The position numbers were made by a program, and so were the translations under genes. From Perkinsus olseni (lineage: Eukaryota; Perkinsozoa; Perkinsida; Perkinsidae), in contig JABANP010000180.1 of the NCBI GenBank assembly GCA_013115135.1, positions 1 to 64,000 of the forward strand: a DNA stretch of 64,000 nucleotides, written 5' to 3'. The notes under the pieces are model-generated. The model made no database searches. It was not told where the DNA came from and saw only the letters and a program-made list of their open reading frames with translations. This document shows, piece after piece, positions 45,472 to 56,617 of this stretch (within the stretch, counting starts at the first letter, position 1; the number at the start of each line of letters is the position of its first letter).

Positions 45472-47433
45472 ATGCGCTTCTTCGTCGGTCTGTGTGTCTC
45501 GGCGATCGCCTTAAGCCTCTCGGGGTGTTCTAGTTCGTCTAAAACCACTACAACGACGACCACTCCTAAGCCCGCATCACCCTCTAAGACCGCTACTACT
45601 GCATCGCCCCTACCTAAGGGCGAGGTCGCGATCTCGAACGGTCGCGTGTCGGGAATTAGTGTAACGAAGAACGAGACCAAGCAGCAGCCTATCATACAGG
45701 ACGTCGAGGTTTTCTACGGTATCCCCTTCGCCAAGGCCCCTGTGGGTGACCTTCGATTCAAGGCCCCTCAGGAGTTCGATCAGAAGTGGAGCTCGGTCAA
45801 GAAGATGGACACTAAGAAGAGTCAGTGCCCGGACAAGTACGGCGACGGTGATGAGGACTGCCTTTACCTCAATGTCTGGCGGCCGGCCAATGCGACGGTC
45901 GGGTCGAAGCTACCGGTTATGGCGTGGATTTTTGGCGGTGGGTTTGTAGACGGCAACGCTGCGTCATCGGACTACGATGGAAGCGCTCTGGCCTCACAGC
46001 ATAATGTTGTGGTCGTCACGATGAACTACCGGTTGGGCGATTTGGGGTACTTTGCGTCGCCCGCTTCCTTGGAGGAGGAAGGGACGACTGGTAACTGGGG
46101 ACAGATGGATCAGCAGATGGCCTTGAAGTGGATACAGAAGAACATCGGTGCCTTCGGTGGTGACAAGGACAGAGTTTTGCTCTTCGGTGAATCTGCTGGT
46201 GCCTTTAGTGTCGTCTGGCATATCGCCGCTCCGAGCAGTGCTGGTCTGTTCCACTCGGCTGTACTCGAGTCTAGTACCAGCCATACCGATATCTTCTTCC
46301 AACAGCCTCAGGATGCTTATCGTTATTACGACTGGGTCGCCAAGGAACTCGTCGGCTGCAAAGATGCCAACGATATGGACTGCCTCCGCAAGGCCGATGC
46401 CTCCAAGTTCACACTTCCTAAGAACGTGAGGTTCGACCCCAAAAAGTGTCCCGAGTGGGGCTCCCCGATTTTCCCTATGATGCCGGTTGGCCCGTGCATC
46501 GACGGCAAGATTCTTCCTGATGTACCGCTGAGCATGGTGAAGAAGGGCAAGTTCAACAAGGTCCCCACGATCATCGGTACCAACCGTGACGAGGGCACTG
46601 CCTTCGTCGCTGGCCTTTCTGGCGTTGTCCCCGGCGTTCCGCGACAACCGGACATGGACGATCTCCACACTTTGCTGTTCTACATGCTGCAGAGCGAAGA
46701 CGCGGTGAACGAGGCGCTGGCGGCTTATCCCGTAGCAGATTATGCTACTACTTACGGTACGGAGAACCAAGGCTTCGAGTTGGGCTCGGAGATGATTCGA
46801 GATGCTATCTTCCACTGTCCTAGTCAGGAGCTGGCACAGGCTATATCTGACAATGGTGGTGACGCGTATGTTTATCTGTTCAATATGGACCCTATCTTCC
46901 CTAAGTGGGTCGACAAGATCAACACCGGCAGTCGGCCACTGTTCGGGTTTGGCAACTTCACCCCGGAGCAGATGGGGACCTTCCATTCTTCTGAGATTCC
47001 CTTTGTCTTTAAGCGCTTTGAGGATCACGGTGTGAACATGAAGAACCCGGACATGTACGAAGTCTACATGGGCCATCCTCCGCGTGTCCCCGGTGATATC
47101 TACCATCAAGTATCCGACAAGATGTCTTGCATGTGGGCGAGTATGGCTGCTAGTGGGAAGCCTGTCGGTGGTGATGTGTCGTGTCCGCCCAACCCTGACC
47201 TTCCTGACTGGGGCAAGTACTTGGGTAACCCGAGTAATTCTCTCGGTCAGTACTTGCATCTGGGTCGTGATGTGAAGATGGATCCTTTGGTCAAGGACAA
47301 CGCGTACCCTCACTCTGAGTTCGCTAGCAAGGACGTGTGTAAATTCTGGAATGCACAGCAGTTCAGATTCCATGACTTGCGCAGTGACCTCACCGATACT
47401 AGCTCTGATGAGAAGGCGCCTATCATCGTGTAA
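45472..47433 (+). CDS. Secreted type-B carboxylesterase 1
   Basis: 653 aa from ATG 45472; the frame opens earlier, but only from non-ATG codons. The signal peptide is MRFFVGLCVSAIALSLSGC, followed by a Ser/Thr/Pro-rich linker likely to be O-glycosylated. The catalytic alpha/beta-hydrolase domain has EDCLYLNVWRP, the oxyanion GGGF, nucleophile Ser in GESAG (about residue 239), the acidic member in NRDEGTAF (about 373), and the His in GTFHSSEIPF (about 504). It hydrolyses carboxylic esters. Physiological substrate is unknown, and it is probably extracellular or surface-bound. First of three tandem paralogs; no intron. Confidence 0.92.
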   Translation: MRFFVGLCVSAIALSLSGCSSSSKTTTTTTTPKPASPSKTATTASPLPKGEVAISNGRVSGISVTKNETKQQPIIQDVEVFYGIPFAKAPVGDLRFKAPQEFDQKWSSVKKMDTKKSQCPDKYGDGDEDCLYLNVWRPANATVGSKLPVMAWIFGGGFVDGNAASSDYDGSALASQHNVVVVTMNYRLGDLGYFASPASLEEEGTTGNWGQMDQQMALKWIQKNIGAFGGDKDRVLLFGESAGAFSVVWHIAAPSSAGLFHSAVLESSTSHTDIFFQQPQDAYRYYDWVAKELVGCKDANDMDCLRKADASKFTLPKNVRFDPKKCPEWGSPIFPMMPVGPCIDGKILPDVPLSMVKKGKFNKVPTIIGTNRDEGTAFVAGLSGVVPGVPRQPDMDDLHTLLFYMLQSEDAVNEALAAYPVADYATTYGTENQGFELGSEMIRDAIFHCPSQELAQAISDNGGDAYVYLFNMDPIFPKWVDKINTGSRPLFGFGNFTPEQMGTFHSSEIPFVFKRFEDHGVNMKNPDMYEVYMGHPPRVPGDIYHQVSDKMSCMWASMAASGKPVGGDVSCPPNPDLPDWGKYLGNPSNSLGQYLHLGRDVKMDPLVKDNAYPHSEFASKDVCKFWNAQQFRFHDLRSDLTDTSSDEKAPIIV

Positions 47434-47823
47434 CGACCCTGCTGTATATTGGCTCTTTAGTTTTCTGATACACCCAACCCTTAGTGTCGGTTGTTTGGCT
47501 GCAAGGCAACTTCGGTATTCCATTTAGTCCAGGTTTTTTGCCGCGTAGTAGTTGTTGTCTTGCGAATCAAGCTGAATGCTTCTTTTGTCACCCTTCCAAT
47601 GTGTCGGTTAGAACAGTCTCTGAAGGCTTTTGTTAGTCAAAGACGGTGGAGAATGGGGAGATTCGGCGGTGGGCTAACGGGACATTTTTTGTGTCGATGT
47701 GCATGCGTGCAAGGTCGTCGCTGTAGTCGGGAGCTTACTGCGTTAGAAAAGAACCTTCGTAGTAATTGAATGAGAAATCACTGAGACTGGTATAGTGGTA
47801 AGTTCTTCCTTTCATCGTTCCTC
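47434..47823. other. Intergenic between carboxylesterases 1 and 2
   Basis: 390 bp, presumed terminator of gene 1 and promoter of gene 2. No distinctive element was recognised. Confidence 0.4.
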
Positions 47824-49808
47824 ATGAGACTTTCCCCTCCGTTAACTGCGGCCGTAGCGGCCCTGGCTCTGGGGCTCTCTGGATGTTCTTCGAGTAAATC
47901 CGCAACGACTACTCCGGTACCCTCTCATAGCGGCACGACCTCGCCCGCTAGTGCTGCCCCTTCGACCAGCCCAACCCCACTGGTTGCAAGTGTTGACGCT
48001 CCCATGGGCCCAATGGCCGGTGTCATCGTCCATGCCAACGACTCGTTTCAACAACCCATCATACAGGACGTGGAGGCCTTCTACGGTATACCGTTTGCTG
48101 AGCCTCCTCTCGGCGACTTGAGGTTCCGCGCGCCGCAGGCGTTGAATGACAGTTGGACATCTCCTAGACTGATGGACACTAAGAAGAGCCATTGTGTTGA
48201 CTCGACCGGCGCTGGTCATGAGGACTGTCTCTACTTGAACGTGTTCCGACCGGCTGACGCGACGGCTGACTCGAGGCTTCCAGTGATGGCTTGGATCTTC
48301 GGCGGTGGTTTCGTCAACGGTGACGCGGCTTACTCCAATTATGATGGCAGCGCTCTGGCCTCGGAGCACAACGTCATTGTTGTTGCTATGAACTACAGGC
48401 TGGGCAATTTCGGTTACTTTGCTTCGGGCTCTTCCTTGGAGGAGGAAGGGACGACTGGTAACTGGGGACAGATGGATCAGCAGATGGCCTTGAAGTGGAT
48501 ACAGAAGAACATCGGTGCCTTCGGTGGCGACAGGGACAGAGTTTTGCTCTTCGGTGAATCTGCTGGTGCCTTTAGTGTCGTCTGGCATATCGCCGCTCCG
48601 AGCAGTGCCGGTCTGTTCCACTCGGCTGTACTCGAGTCTAGTACCAGCCATACCGATATCTTCTTCCAACAGCCTCAGGATGCTTATCGTTATTACGACT
48701 GGGTCGCCAAGGGACTCGTCGGCTGCAAAGATGCCAACGATATGGACTGCCTTCGCAAGGCCGATGCCTCCAAGTTCGTTCTACCAGCAGATGTTCGCTT
48801 CTGACGCGACCAAGGCTCCCGAATGGGGATCGCCGATCTTCCCTATGATGCCGGTTGGGCCGTGCATAGACGGTTCTATTCTCCTTGACACCCCTCTGAA
48901 TGTGGTCAAGACTGGCAAGCACAACAAGGTCCCTACAATTGTCGGTGTTAATCGCGACGAGGGCACTGCCTTCGTGGCTGGGTTGTCGGGAGTGATGCCG
49001 AACGTGCCCAAGCAGCCGACCATGGAGGACGTTCGTACCATACTTTTCTATGTTCTTCAAGACGAGGATGCCGTTGATGAGGCCCTCGAGAAGTACGCTT
49101 TGAACAACTACGATGATATCTATGGCGAAGTCAACCAGGGCTTCGAGCTAGCCTCGGAGATGATCCGAGATGCGATCTTCCACTGCCCGAGTCGTGCTCT
49201 GGCCAAGGCCCTCAGCGATCAGGGCGGCGACGCTTACGTCTATCTGTTCAATATGAATCCAATTTTCCCTAAGTGGATTCAAGAGATCAACACCGGTGAT
49301 CATGGTATGTTCGGTTTCGGTAACTTCACCCCTGTGCAGATGGGCACCTTCCACTCCTCTGAGATCCCCTTCGTCTTCAAGCGGTTCGACCAGCGCAGTA
49401 TGAGCCTTATCAGCATGGACCTCAGCGTCGACATGTATCAAGCGTACATGGGCCATCCTCCTCGCGAGCCCGGTGATGCCTTCCACACAGTGTCCGATCA
49501 GATGTCGTGCATGTGGGCTAACATGGCTCACAGCGGCGTGCCTGTCGGTGGCGAAGCGGTCTGCCCGCCCAATCCGCAGCTGACCCGATGGGGCACCTAC
49601 ATGGGTAACGCCAGCAACGCCCTTGGTCAGTATCTTCACTTGGGAAGATCCATCGAGATGATGCCTGTCAAGCAGACCGTCTACTATCCCGTTTCTGGAG
49701 TTCGCGAGTGCTGAGAAGTGCGAATTCTGGGAGGCTCATGACTTCGTTTTCCACAACCTACGGGCTGATCTTGGCGAGCCTTCTACCACTACGACTGTCA
49801 TCGTCTGA
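47824..49808 (+). CDS. Secreted type-B carboxylesterase 2 (two +1 breaks)
   Basis: From ATG 47824: signal peptide MRLSPPLTAAVAALALGLSGC, a Ser/Thr/Pro linker, then the same hydrolase domain with EDCLYLNVF, GGGF, GESAG, NRDEGTAF and GTFHSSEIPF. The frame shifts +1 near 48800 (ttcTgacgcg; at VRFDATKAPEWGS in alignment) and +1 near 49697 (tctGgagttc, before EFASAEKC), ending VFHNLRADL...TTTVIV at 49808. Discounting one base at each site restores alignment to paralog 1. The stretch 48431-48777 is almost identical to 46064-46410 of gene 1. Either a functional gene with sequence errors or a very young pseudogene. Confidence 0.85.
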
Positions 49809-50630
49809 GGCGCTCACTACGTACGAGCTGCGCGGTTGAAAGCGCGCATCCGTGTGCCTCCTGATCGTGTTCTTCCTCTCGGCTACATTGACAGCCTCGT
49901 TTGTCCCCTTATTTCTTCGGGCAGGTTTCTATTGCCCTTTGACCAACTGTTTGTCTTTCTCCTACTACACACTTACTCCCCAATCATTGCGATGTTGTGT
50001 TACTGTCAGTTGGGAAGGTGTAGAAGTTCTCTGCTCTCCCGTTCAATAAACCGAATCTGGATCTCTGAATCGATTCTGGGATTGACTCCTACGCGGGACG
50101 CGTTTGCGAGACCCGATTTTGACGAGGTGTTCAATAGACCTCTCCTGAAACTCGAGAGCGCTCCCAGGAGCGAGCTCAACCTTGACTATTGAACACCCCG
50201 TGACTTTCAGAGCTCGTTGATTGAACGACGCTTGGGCGTCTACATGGACAATCGGTGGGCAACCAGAGGACGACAGTTACTGACTTGTTAGTAGGCCTAA
50301 GGAGTCAAGGCTCGTCCGTTGGTCGGTGAACCCCGACAATCACTTTCTGGCCAAAGCATGATTCCTGATGTTCTGTGATTGGACATCAGATCAATCTCCG
50401 CCCGTTTTGCGATCGACTTTGTCATCAATCTCTAGCGTGCTGTGACCCAATTCTCAGCGCACTGTCTCCATCGAGCTGGCTCGATCTATCGAGACTAGTG
50501 GGCTCGTCGCCCAGGCGGTCGACCGTTAGGCGAGGGATTCACAACATCTATTTACTTGCCGGCTGGGGTGTGCTCGCTGAGGATAGTGAGTTTCCCCGTC
50601 TACTTCAGTTTTTCTCTGTTTTTTGGCCTC
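49809..50630. other. Intergenic between carboxylesterases 2 and 3
   Basis: It includes a piece resembling the gaatcgattctg repeats of 42.3-42.8 kb. No gene was recognised. Confidence 0.4.
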
Positions 50631-52608
50631 ATGCATTTTGCAACCATCTTGAGTGCAGCGTTCGCTGCTCTTCTCATGTCCGGTTGCTCAGAGTTGGACG
50701 AGTTGGAAGTGACTACTGCCCCCGGTTATCAGCCCTTGGGTGATCAGACCACCCAGGCGCCAAAAACCACTACTAGCACGACCACTGCTGCTCCCAACTC
50801 GCACGAAGTTATGACCCAAGAACGGCCCCATTGTTGGTACTGTGACTCCAGCTAACATGAGGAAGCAGCAGCCTATTCGCCAAAGACGTTGAGGTTTTCT
50901 ACGGCATTCCTTTCGCCGAGCCTCCAGTCGGCGATCTTCCGTTTCAAGGCTCCCAGGGAGTTCCTGAAAACTTGGGACGACCCGGTCAACATGACGACTA
51001 AGAAGAGTATGTGTGTGCAGACTACCGGAAAGGGCGACGAAGACTGTCTCTATCTCAACGTTTACCGCCCTGCCAACGCCACTGAGTCCTCGAAGCTTCC
51101 CGTGATGGCTTGGATTTACGGTGGTGGGTACGTCGCCGGTAACGCTCTCGGCTACGACGGCACTGCGCTGGCTGCCGAGCACAACTCCATCGTGGTCACA
51201 ATGAACTACCGGCTGGGACCCCTCGGGTTTTGGGGTTCCCCCGCTTCGTTCAAGGAGGAGGGCACGACTGGCAACTGGGGCCAGCTCGATCAGCAACAAG
51301 CTCTGAAATGGATACAAAAGAATATCGCTGGCTTCGGCGGTGACAAGGACCGCGTTATGATTTTCGGCGAGTCTGCCGGTGCCTTCAGCGTGATGTGGCA
51401 TCTTGCAGCACCCGGTAGCGCTGGGCTCTTCCACGCCGCGATTCTCGAGTCTGGAACCAGTCACACTGGTGCGTTCTTCCAACAGCCCGACGACGCCTAC
51501 AAGTACTACGACTGGCTCGCACAGGAAGTCCTAGGCTGCAAGGATGGCAGCGATCTCCAGTGCTTGCGTGCTGCCGAAGCGACTAAGTTCACTTTGCCCA
51601 AAGGGATTCGCTTCGACCCTGAGGCCGCTCCTGACTGGGCGTCTCCTATTTTCCCGATAATGCCTGTTGGTCCTGTTGTTGATGGCGTGGCCCTGCCCGA
51701 CGTTCCATTGGAGGTCGTTCGTGCTGGCAAGCACAACAAGGTGCCTACTATTGCCGGTGTGAACCACGACGAGGGAACCGCCTTCGTGCTGGCGCTGAAG
51801 GCCCTGGTCCCCAACGTGCCCGTCATACCGACTGAGAAGTCCGTGGAAGATACTATTTACTATGTATTGCAAGATGAAGCCGCAGTGAAGGAAGCTATGC
51901 AACTTTATCCTGTCGATGAGTACGCCTCTGTTTACGGCGAAGAGAACCTCGGTTTCGAACTGGCAGCTGAGATGATCAGAGATGTCATCTTCCACTGCCC
52001 TACCATGGCTCTTGCCGAGGCTCTCTCCGATCAGGGTGGCGACAGCTACGTCTACGGCTTCGAAATGAACCCTCTGTTCCCGAAGATGATCGCCAACATC
52101 AACACTGGTGACATTCCCGGTATGAACTTCGGCAACTTTACCGTCAAACCAGATTGGCACTTTCCACTCTGCCGAAATTCCCTTCGTTTTCAAGAGCTTC
52201 AGTGACAAGCCCGTTAGTAAGAAGAACCCGGACCTATTCGACTTGTATATGGGCCATCCGCCGCGCAGGCGTGGCGATGCCTATCATGAGGTCTCCGACA
52301 AGTTCTCCTGCATGTGGGCTAACATGGCCTCCGGTGGTTCGCCTCTCGATGGCGGTGCTGTTTGCCCTGCCGATCCTGATCTGGTCGAGTGGGGTGAGTA
52401 CATGGGCAGCGATGAGAACCCTTTGGGACAGTACCTTCATATTGGTAAGAAGACTACCGAGATGAGGAAGATCCGCGAAGATAACCAGTATCCCGATTCC
52501 GAGTTCCCCAACACTGAGATTTGCAAGTTCTGGGATGCCCATCCGATTGTCTTCCACAACTTGAGGTCCGACTTGACTGCTACTACATCTACCGCCGTTC
52601 AAGTGTGA
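50631..52608 (+). CDS. Secreted type-B carboxylesterase 3 (four +1 breaks)
   Basis: From ATG 50631: signal peptide MHFATILSAAFAALLMSGC, then a Thr-rich linker. The hydrolase domain has EDCLYLNVYRP, GGGY (instead of GGGF), GESAG, NHDEGTAF and GTFHSAEIPF. Alignment to paralogs 1 and 2 needs one base discounted at each of about 50816 (CCC run), 50883 (AAA run), 50947 (CC) and 52147 (AAA run), and every shift is +1. The C-terminal frame ends RSDLTATTSTAVQV at 52608. All catalytic residues are present. Diverged from the other two throughout. Confidence 0.83.
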
Positions 52609-53390
52609 GCTAGTAGATTTTTTTGACCGCCGCTGTTTGATCTTCTCTATTCTTGCAAGCGCAATCCAGAAGTGACCAGCGTTTATTGTCAACTCCAACC
52701 ACCAAGGTTTTCCTTGGGTAGTTGTTCGGCTTCCTCAAGGGCGAGGTGTCCTATGATTCGGGTTTTGCGTTACTGAGTGACCTTACATGTCTTGTTAAGC
52801 ACGGATATCGTTCAGCTCGTGGAAGGAATCCAACGCTCGAGGCTGGGGGTGTAACGGAGTAACTCCCCAGCCTCTGCACTGCCGAATCGGCCGCTGCCAA
52901 GTTGGTGACACCACTGGGTGTCACACCAGCGACCGAAGAAAAAGATAAATGCGATGACTCCGAACCCCAGGCAGCGCCTTAGATATCGGGGCTCGTCTTT
53001 ATTTGGCCTGTTTTTCTCAGATAGTTCCGGGGGCTGTTGTAGTGACCCATCCATGCACCAATAACCTTCCAGCCTTCCTTCCGCGCCTCAGTGTATTCAA
53101 TATCCTTCCCGGAAGGACCTTCCGTACATTCAGAACTCCGCGTGTGCCTGAATGGGGATGTCACGGTTATGTTGAGAGGCCTCGGAGAAGATAGGGCGTT
53201 GGTATTGGACCCGAATGCGCAGTTCTAGTTGAGCACGGATCCGTCTTTCCTCTAATAACGAAGTTTTGGCGTCCTCTGCGAGCGATGGTGCTGCTCCCTC
53301 AGTTTAAGTGAGTCGGTTACTCCGACCAATCGCACGTGGGAACCCGAAGTGGCTCGAAGAGCACCGGCTTTGTCGTTTAGGAGAGACCGT
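52609..53390. other. No gene seen
   Basis: Downstream of carboxylesterase 3. Short frames only. Confidence 0.45.
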
Positions 53391-53512
53391 TGTTGTATTC
53401 TTCTTACTCATACGTGGAACACAAGGCCAAAGGGAGCTTGTGAGATGGATCTTATGAAAGAGCTATTGCCCAGACTACTCTGCACGCATAAACATAGACG
53501 GAGCGTAACAGC
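53391..53512. repeat. Dispersed repeat, also at 63394-63467 and 63905-63958
   Basis: gtggaacacaaggccaaagg... to ...gcataaacatagacggagcg recurs almost unchanged at 63.4 kb. There the two halves are separated by about 440 bp, indicating that something inserted into the second copy. Confidence 0.85.
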
Positions 53513-53546
53513 CTCACGGGGGGGGAATACGCGCACATCAAATCGA

Positions 53547-53825
53547 TTACCGCGCCAGTAGGCAGCGACAACCGTGCGAGCCGGCGGCGCTCCATAACAT
53601 GTCCCTCTCCTCGAGGTCACCTCGACGAGGTGTCAGGAGGTATTCATTCGAGTACATATGGACCCTCTCGGCTCTCCCGTTGAGCGGCGGAGATCCTCGG
53701 GGAGTGAAGAGATGGATAGCGTCCCACGACTCAATGAAGTCAGCCATAGCCAAAGTCGAGTACTGGGATCCGTTGCCCGAGTGGAGCATCAGAGGGACAA
53801 CGTGACAGGTGTGTGCAGGAGACAT
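53547..53825 (-). pseudogene. Integrase (rve/IS3-like) catalytic-core fragment
   Basis: 92-codon minus-strand frame. LMLHSGNGSQYSTLAMADFI and FTPRGSPPLNGRAERVHMYS match the second half of an integrase core. The usual Asp of HSDxGSQ is Gly here, while the Glu in N-x-x-AE is retained. The first Asp region and the N-terminus are missing. It is a dead remnant of a DDE element and differs from the integrase of the LTR element at 18.5 kb. Confidence 0.6.
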
Positions 53826-53879
53826 GAGTAGCGAGCAGACATCTAAAGAATTTGGTGGATGTTGGAGAAGGACACACTA

Positions 53880-53940
53880 ACAAGAAGTTCGAATAGCTTT
53901 CGATGACAGCCTGTCATCGAAAGCTATTTGAACTTCTTGT
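53880..53940. repeat. Inverted repeat, 30-bp arms (1 mismatch), 1-nt spacer
   Basis: Arms 53880-53909 and 53911-53940 around C53910, followed at once by ctgtca-t-tgacag. About 90 bases on, gggacct-c-aggtccc near 53998-54012 is nested in a longer imperfect hairpin (atcgcaagt ... acttgcgat). Confidence 0.95.
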
Positions 53941-54198
53941 CTGTCATTGACAGGAGTGAGAAAGGAGCGAGTAGAGCCATCCATGGATCGCAAGTAGGGA
54001 CCTCAGGTCCCGGACTTGCGATGTCAGAATGTATGCGAACAAATGGGGACGGGGCTCGGGGAAGTTGTCGGGGAGAGACGAACGGTTGACGGTCTACCAG
54101 AAAGGCCTTTTCCCTGCAACATGCCTCGAACGATTCGTCGTTCTAACATGCTGAAAATATGCCAATGTTGGCCTGGCATTGTCGGTTACCGCGTATGA

Positions 54199-54669
54199 AT
54201 GTGCTGCGTTGGGTCGCCAACAGCATTCGGTGGTTGTCGTGCGGACTCGCTGCGCCTCCAGTGTGTCGCGCGCTACGAAATTTGTTCCTGGAGGACTCTC
54301 ACAATGTTCGCTGGCACGTCTCGTCTCGAGCTTGTGTACGCCACTACGTTGTGTATGGAGCTCGCTTGGACTACTTTTGCTCTTCGATGGGACTTCCTCA
54401 GCTTCGTCCGGAAGCTGGAGTTTCCCGTGGATTGGGGCTTGCGTTCCCTTCGGACTGTCTCCCTGTATAATTGCCTACGTTCGGAAATCCTAAGTCAGGA
54501 TTACGTTCGTCTAATCGATTTGCTGAGCTTGAATAACTTTGGCCTTTCGTGTCCTTTGTTTTATGCGCAAAACTTTTTTACACGTTTCACCGGTGAAACT
54601 CCAGTGGATCAAGCCAATGTGTTCGAAGGGTTCTCGAGGTTGGAATTGGCAATGAATTATCTTGTGTAA
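54199..54669 (+). CDS. Hypothetical frame, 156 aa
   Basis: Open frame from ATG 54199 with Leu-rich, protein-like composition and several Cys. Its end (GETPVDQANVFEGFSRLELAM) overlaps the start of repeat unit A, and the related sequence at 60840-60900 is not open. No family. It may be chance or part of an element. Confidence 0.25.
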   Translation: MCCVGSPTAFGGCRADSLRLQCVARYEICSWRTLTMFAGTSRLELVYATTLCMELAWTTFALRWDFLSFVRKLEFPVDWGLRSLRTVSLYNCLRSEILSQDYVRLIDLLSLNNFGLSCPLFYAQNFFTRFTGETPVDQANVFEGFSRLELAMNYLV

Positions 54670-54714
54670 CTGATCCGCCGCGATGGAATTGCGGGCGGAT
54701 CAGTTACACAAGAT
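54659..54714. repeat. Inverted repeat, 21-bp perfect arms, 14-nt spacer
   Basis: Arms 54659-54679 and 54694-54714. The equivalent place in unit B (about 60900-60935) has only the right-arm sequence, so the left arm appears to be a local inverted duplication in unit A. Confidence 0.9.
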
Positions 54715-55606
54715 TTTCCATCCGAGCGCAATCATTAAAACACGCGCATGAGTGATTCAACAATTACACCAATGATGGGCCGTCTTGAGCCGGGATGTTG
54801 TGTTATGAAATGAAGTGAATGAGCTACTCCGTGCCGGCACAGTTAGAATTCGGTCGGGATATGGACTACAGCGGCGCCACTGCTTCAGATACGTGAAGGT
54901 GGCCCTCTAGTTGACGCTCGGCGTCAATCAGAGGGCCGCGTTTTGGCGATGTACTTTGACTCATCTGTATGGATATGCTAGATGTATCGCTGTATTCAAT
55001 GCAGCATAGAGATACTCTGAAGGGGTAGTGAATGAAATTTCTTATTTTGCGAAGGGTCACACCCAATGGGTGACCCATTAGTCCCCTTTTCGATAAATAG
55101 TTTTCGCAACTCATCACGTTTTCAGATAAGAAAGTCCCGACAATCGAATGGAAGCGTTTTTGCAAATAAAATACCGGTCATGTACGGCCGAAGACGCGAA
55201 GCGTGTGGTGCCAATTGTGTTATCGCTGTCCCATATTTTAGCCCGTAGCTCAAGGGCTCCTATACGCTTAGAATAATTATTATTATCCCGCCTCAATTAA
55301 CGAGGTGTTGTGTTCCACAAGCGTCAGCGAAGACTTCGCTGTGAGGTAAGCATGACCGCGCTACAAGGAAGCGTACCAAGCTTCAACATATGAGCTTCTG
55401 GTTTCATGATGAGCCGTCACGGTCAGGACTGACTACATCACGAGGCATCTTATATTCACGGCGATATGAAGCTCCTTGGGCTCTCTCTAAAAAAATCGAA
55501 TAAATCGTAAGTTTCCACCAAGTTGTGAGCAGCAAGTGATACCCAGCTCGGCACAGGAGGGATTTTGATCGAGTTACTGCCACTCGTCTTCAGAGCTGTT
55601 AAAGTG

Positions 55607-56020
55607 TTAGGGACAGGTGCCGCTGTTAAGAGTCACGACTCCACCATGTAGCTTGACTGCGATGGTGTTCGCATTCTCGTCGTAGGTGAAATCATGCAGA
55701 TCACCGTCATCGACGGCATATGACTGGCAAATACCCAGTGGCCATACTGCTCGGCAACATGCAAGAAATCCTCGTACTCTTCCAGAAAGCTGGAGCGATC
55801 TCGAAGATGTTGTATGCCTTGGTCTGCACTTCCATAGCAACCGAATCAACTCGACGTCCATCGCAAAGGAGCAGCAGGACTACGTCCTCCGCTGGACGGC
55901 TCGGATCGTTGACCCAGTCGCTCTCGACACACACATTGTTTGGGACGACCTGGTTGAAGTTTTTCCCCCCGGTGGAGGCGGCTTCGCCTTTAGACAGACA
56001 TCCGCGAGAGCGATCATGAC
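55607..56020 (-). pseudogene. Small secreted protein family 2, broken copy
   Basis: Fragments align in order to the intact copy at 62855-63277: MIALADVCLKAKPPPPGGK, then SDWVNDPSRPAEDVVLLLLCD, then DDGDLHDFTYDENANTIAVKL to the stop at 55607. The pieces lie in different frames. One break is beside a run of Gs and As, and another is in the middle. Unknown function. Confidence 0.65.
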
Positions 56021-56617
56021 TATGAGGTTGCAGCATCACTTCGAAGAAATCAACAAGTCACTGCCGTGATAGAACAAATCTGATGCTCTAGTCCCATGAA
56101 AAGGCTGTAGTTTCACCGAAAGTAGGAACTTTAACGCAGTACAGCGATGATGTAAGGCTGGCCTTGGGAGAAGCTTTGTCGGATTTTAATAAGGGTTCCG
56201 GAGAAAACGAGTGAGCAGGAATGCACGCGAGTGTGGGGATGGAAGACGCACGAAGAGCGGGGGCGCACAAACTGCTGAGTAGCGGGGCTTGGGCCATACA
56301 CAGCAGGCTGCCCTGTCACTCACAGGCAGTGGCCCTGGTCGTCAGAGCCGCAAGTTCCGGCTGTCGTTTCAGCCCAAAACACCGACCGGGCCAGACGCAT
56401 CGTTGCAGGACGCAATTAGACTAGCACACGGTGCGCGGCTCATTTATAGTTTGGAGGGAGTTACGGTGATCGTTTCCCTGGAAGGGCGTCGACGGGGCAG
56501 AAGTAATGACCAGTCCGGGATCAAAAAGACGTCCCATAATGGCGAGCCTCGGCGGTAGCGATGGCCCTACTCAAATACGGCAGGCAACCTACCGGCATAC
56601 CTACTGTAGTCGCGGGT

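Larger units (their letters stand above)
54580..56060. repeat. Second repeat family, unit A
   Basis: Corresponds block by block to 60840-63290: ccggtgaaactccagtgga; the gagctactc block; gtactttgactcrtctg; a tttcgataaa...acg block; catgtacggcc; acccagctcgg; then a minus-strand coding region. Unit B has about 1 kb of extra sequence (about 61640-62640). Confidence 0.75.

Noticed and set aside
45994..47523. 509-codon open frame on the minus strand
   Set aside because: It is the antisense shadow of carboxylesterase 1. It has no domain and mirrors codon-biased coding sequence. The similar minus frames at 47842-48669 and 50688-51482 are shadows of paralogs 2 and 3.
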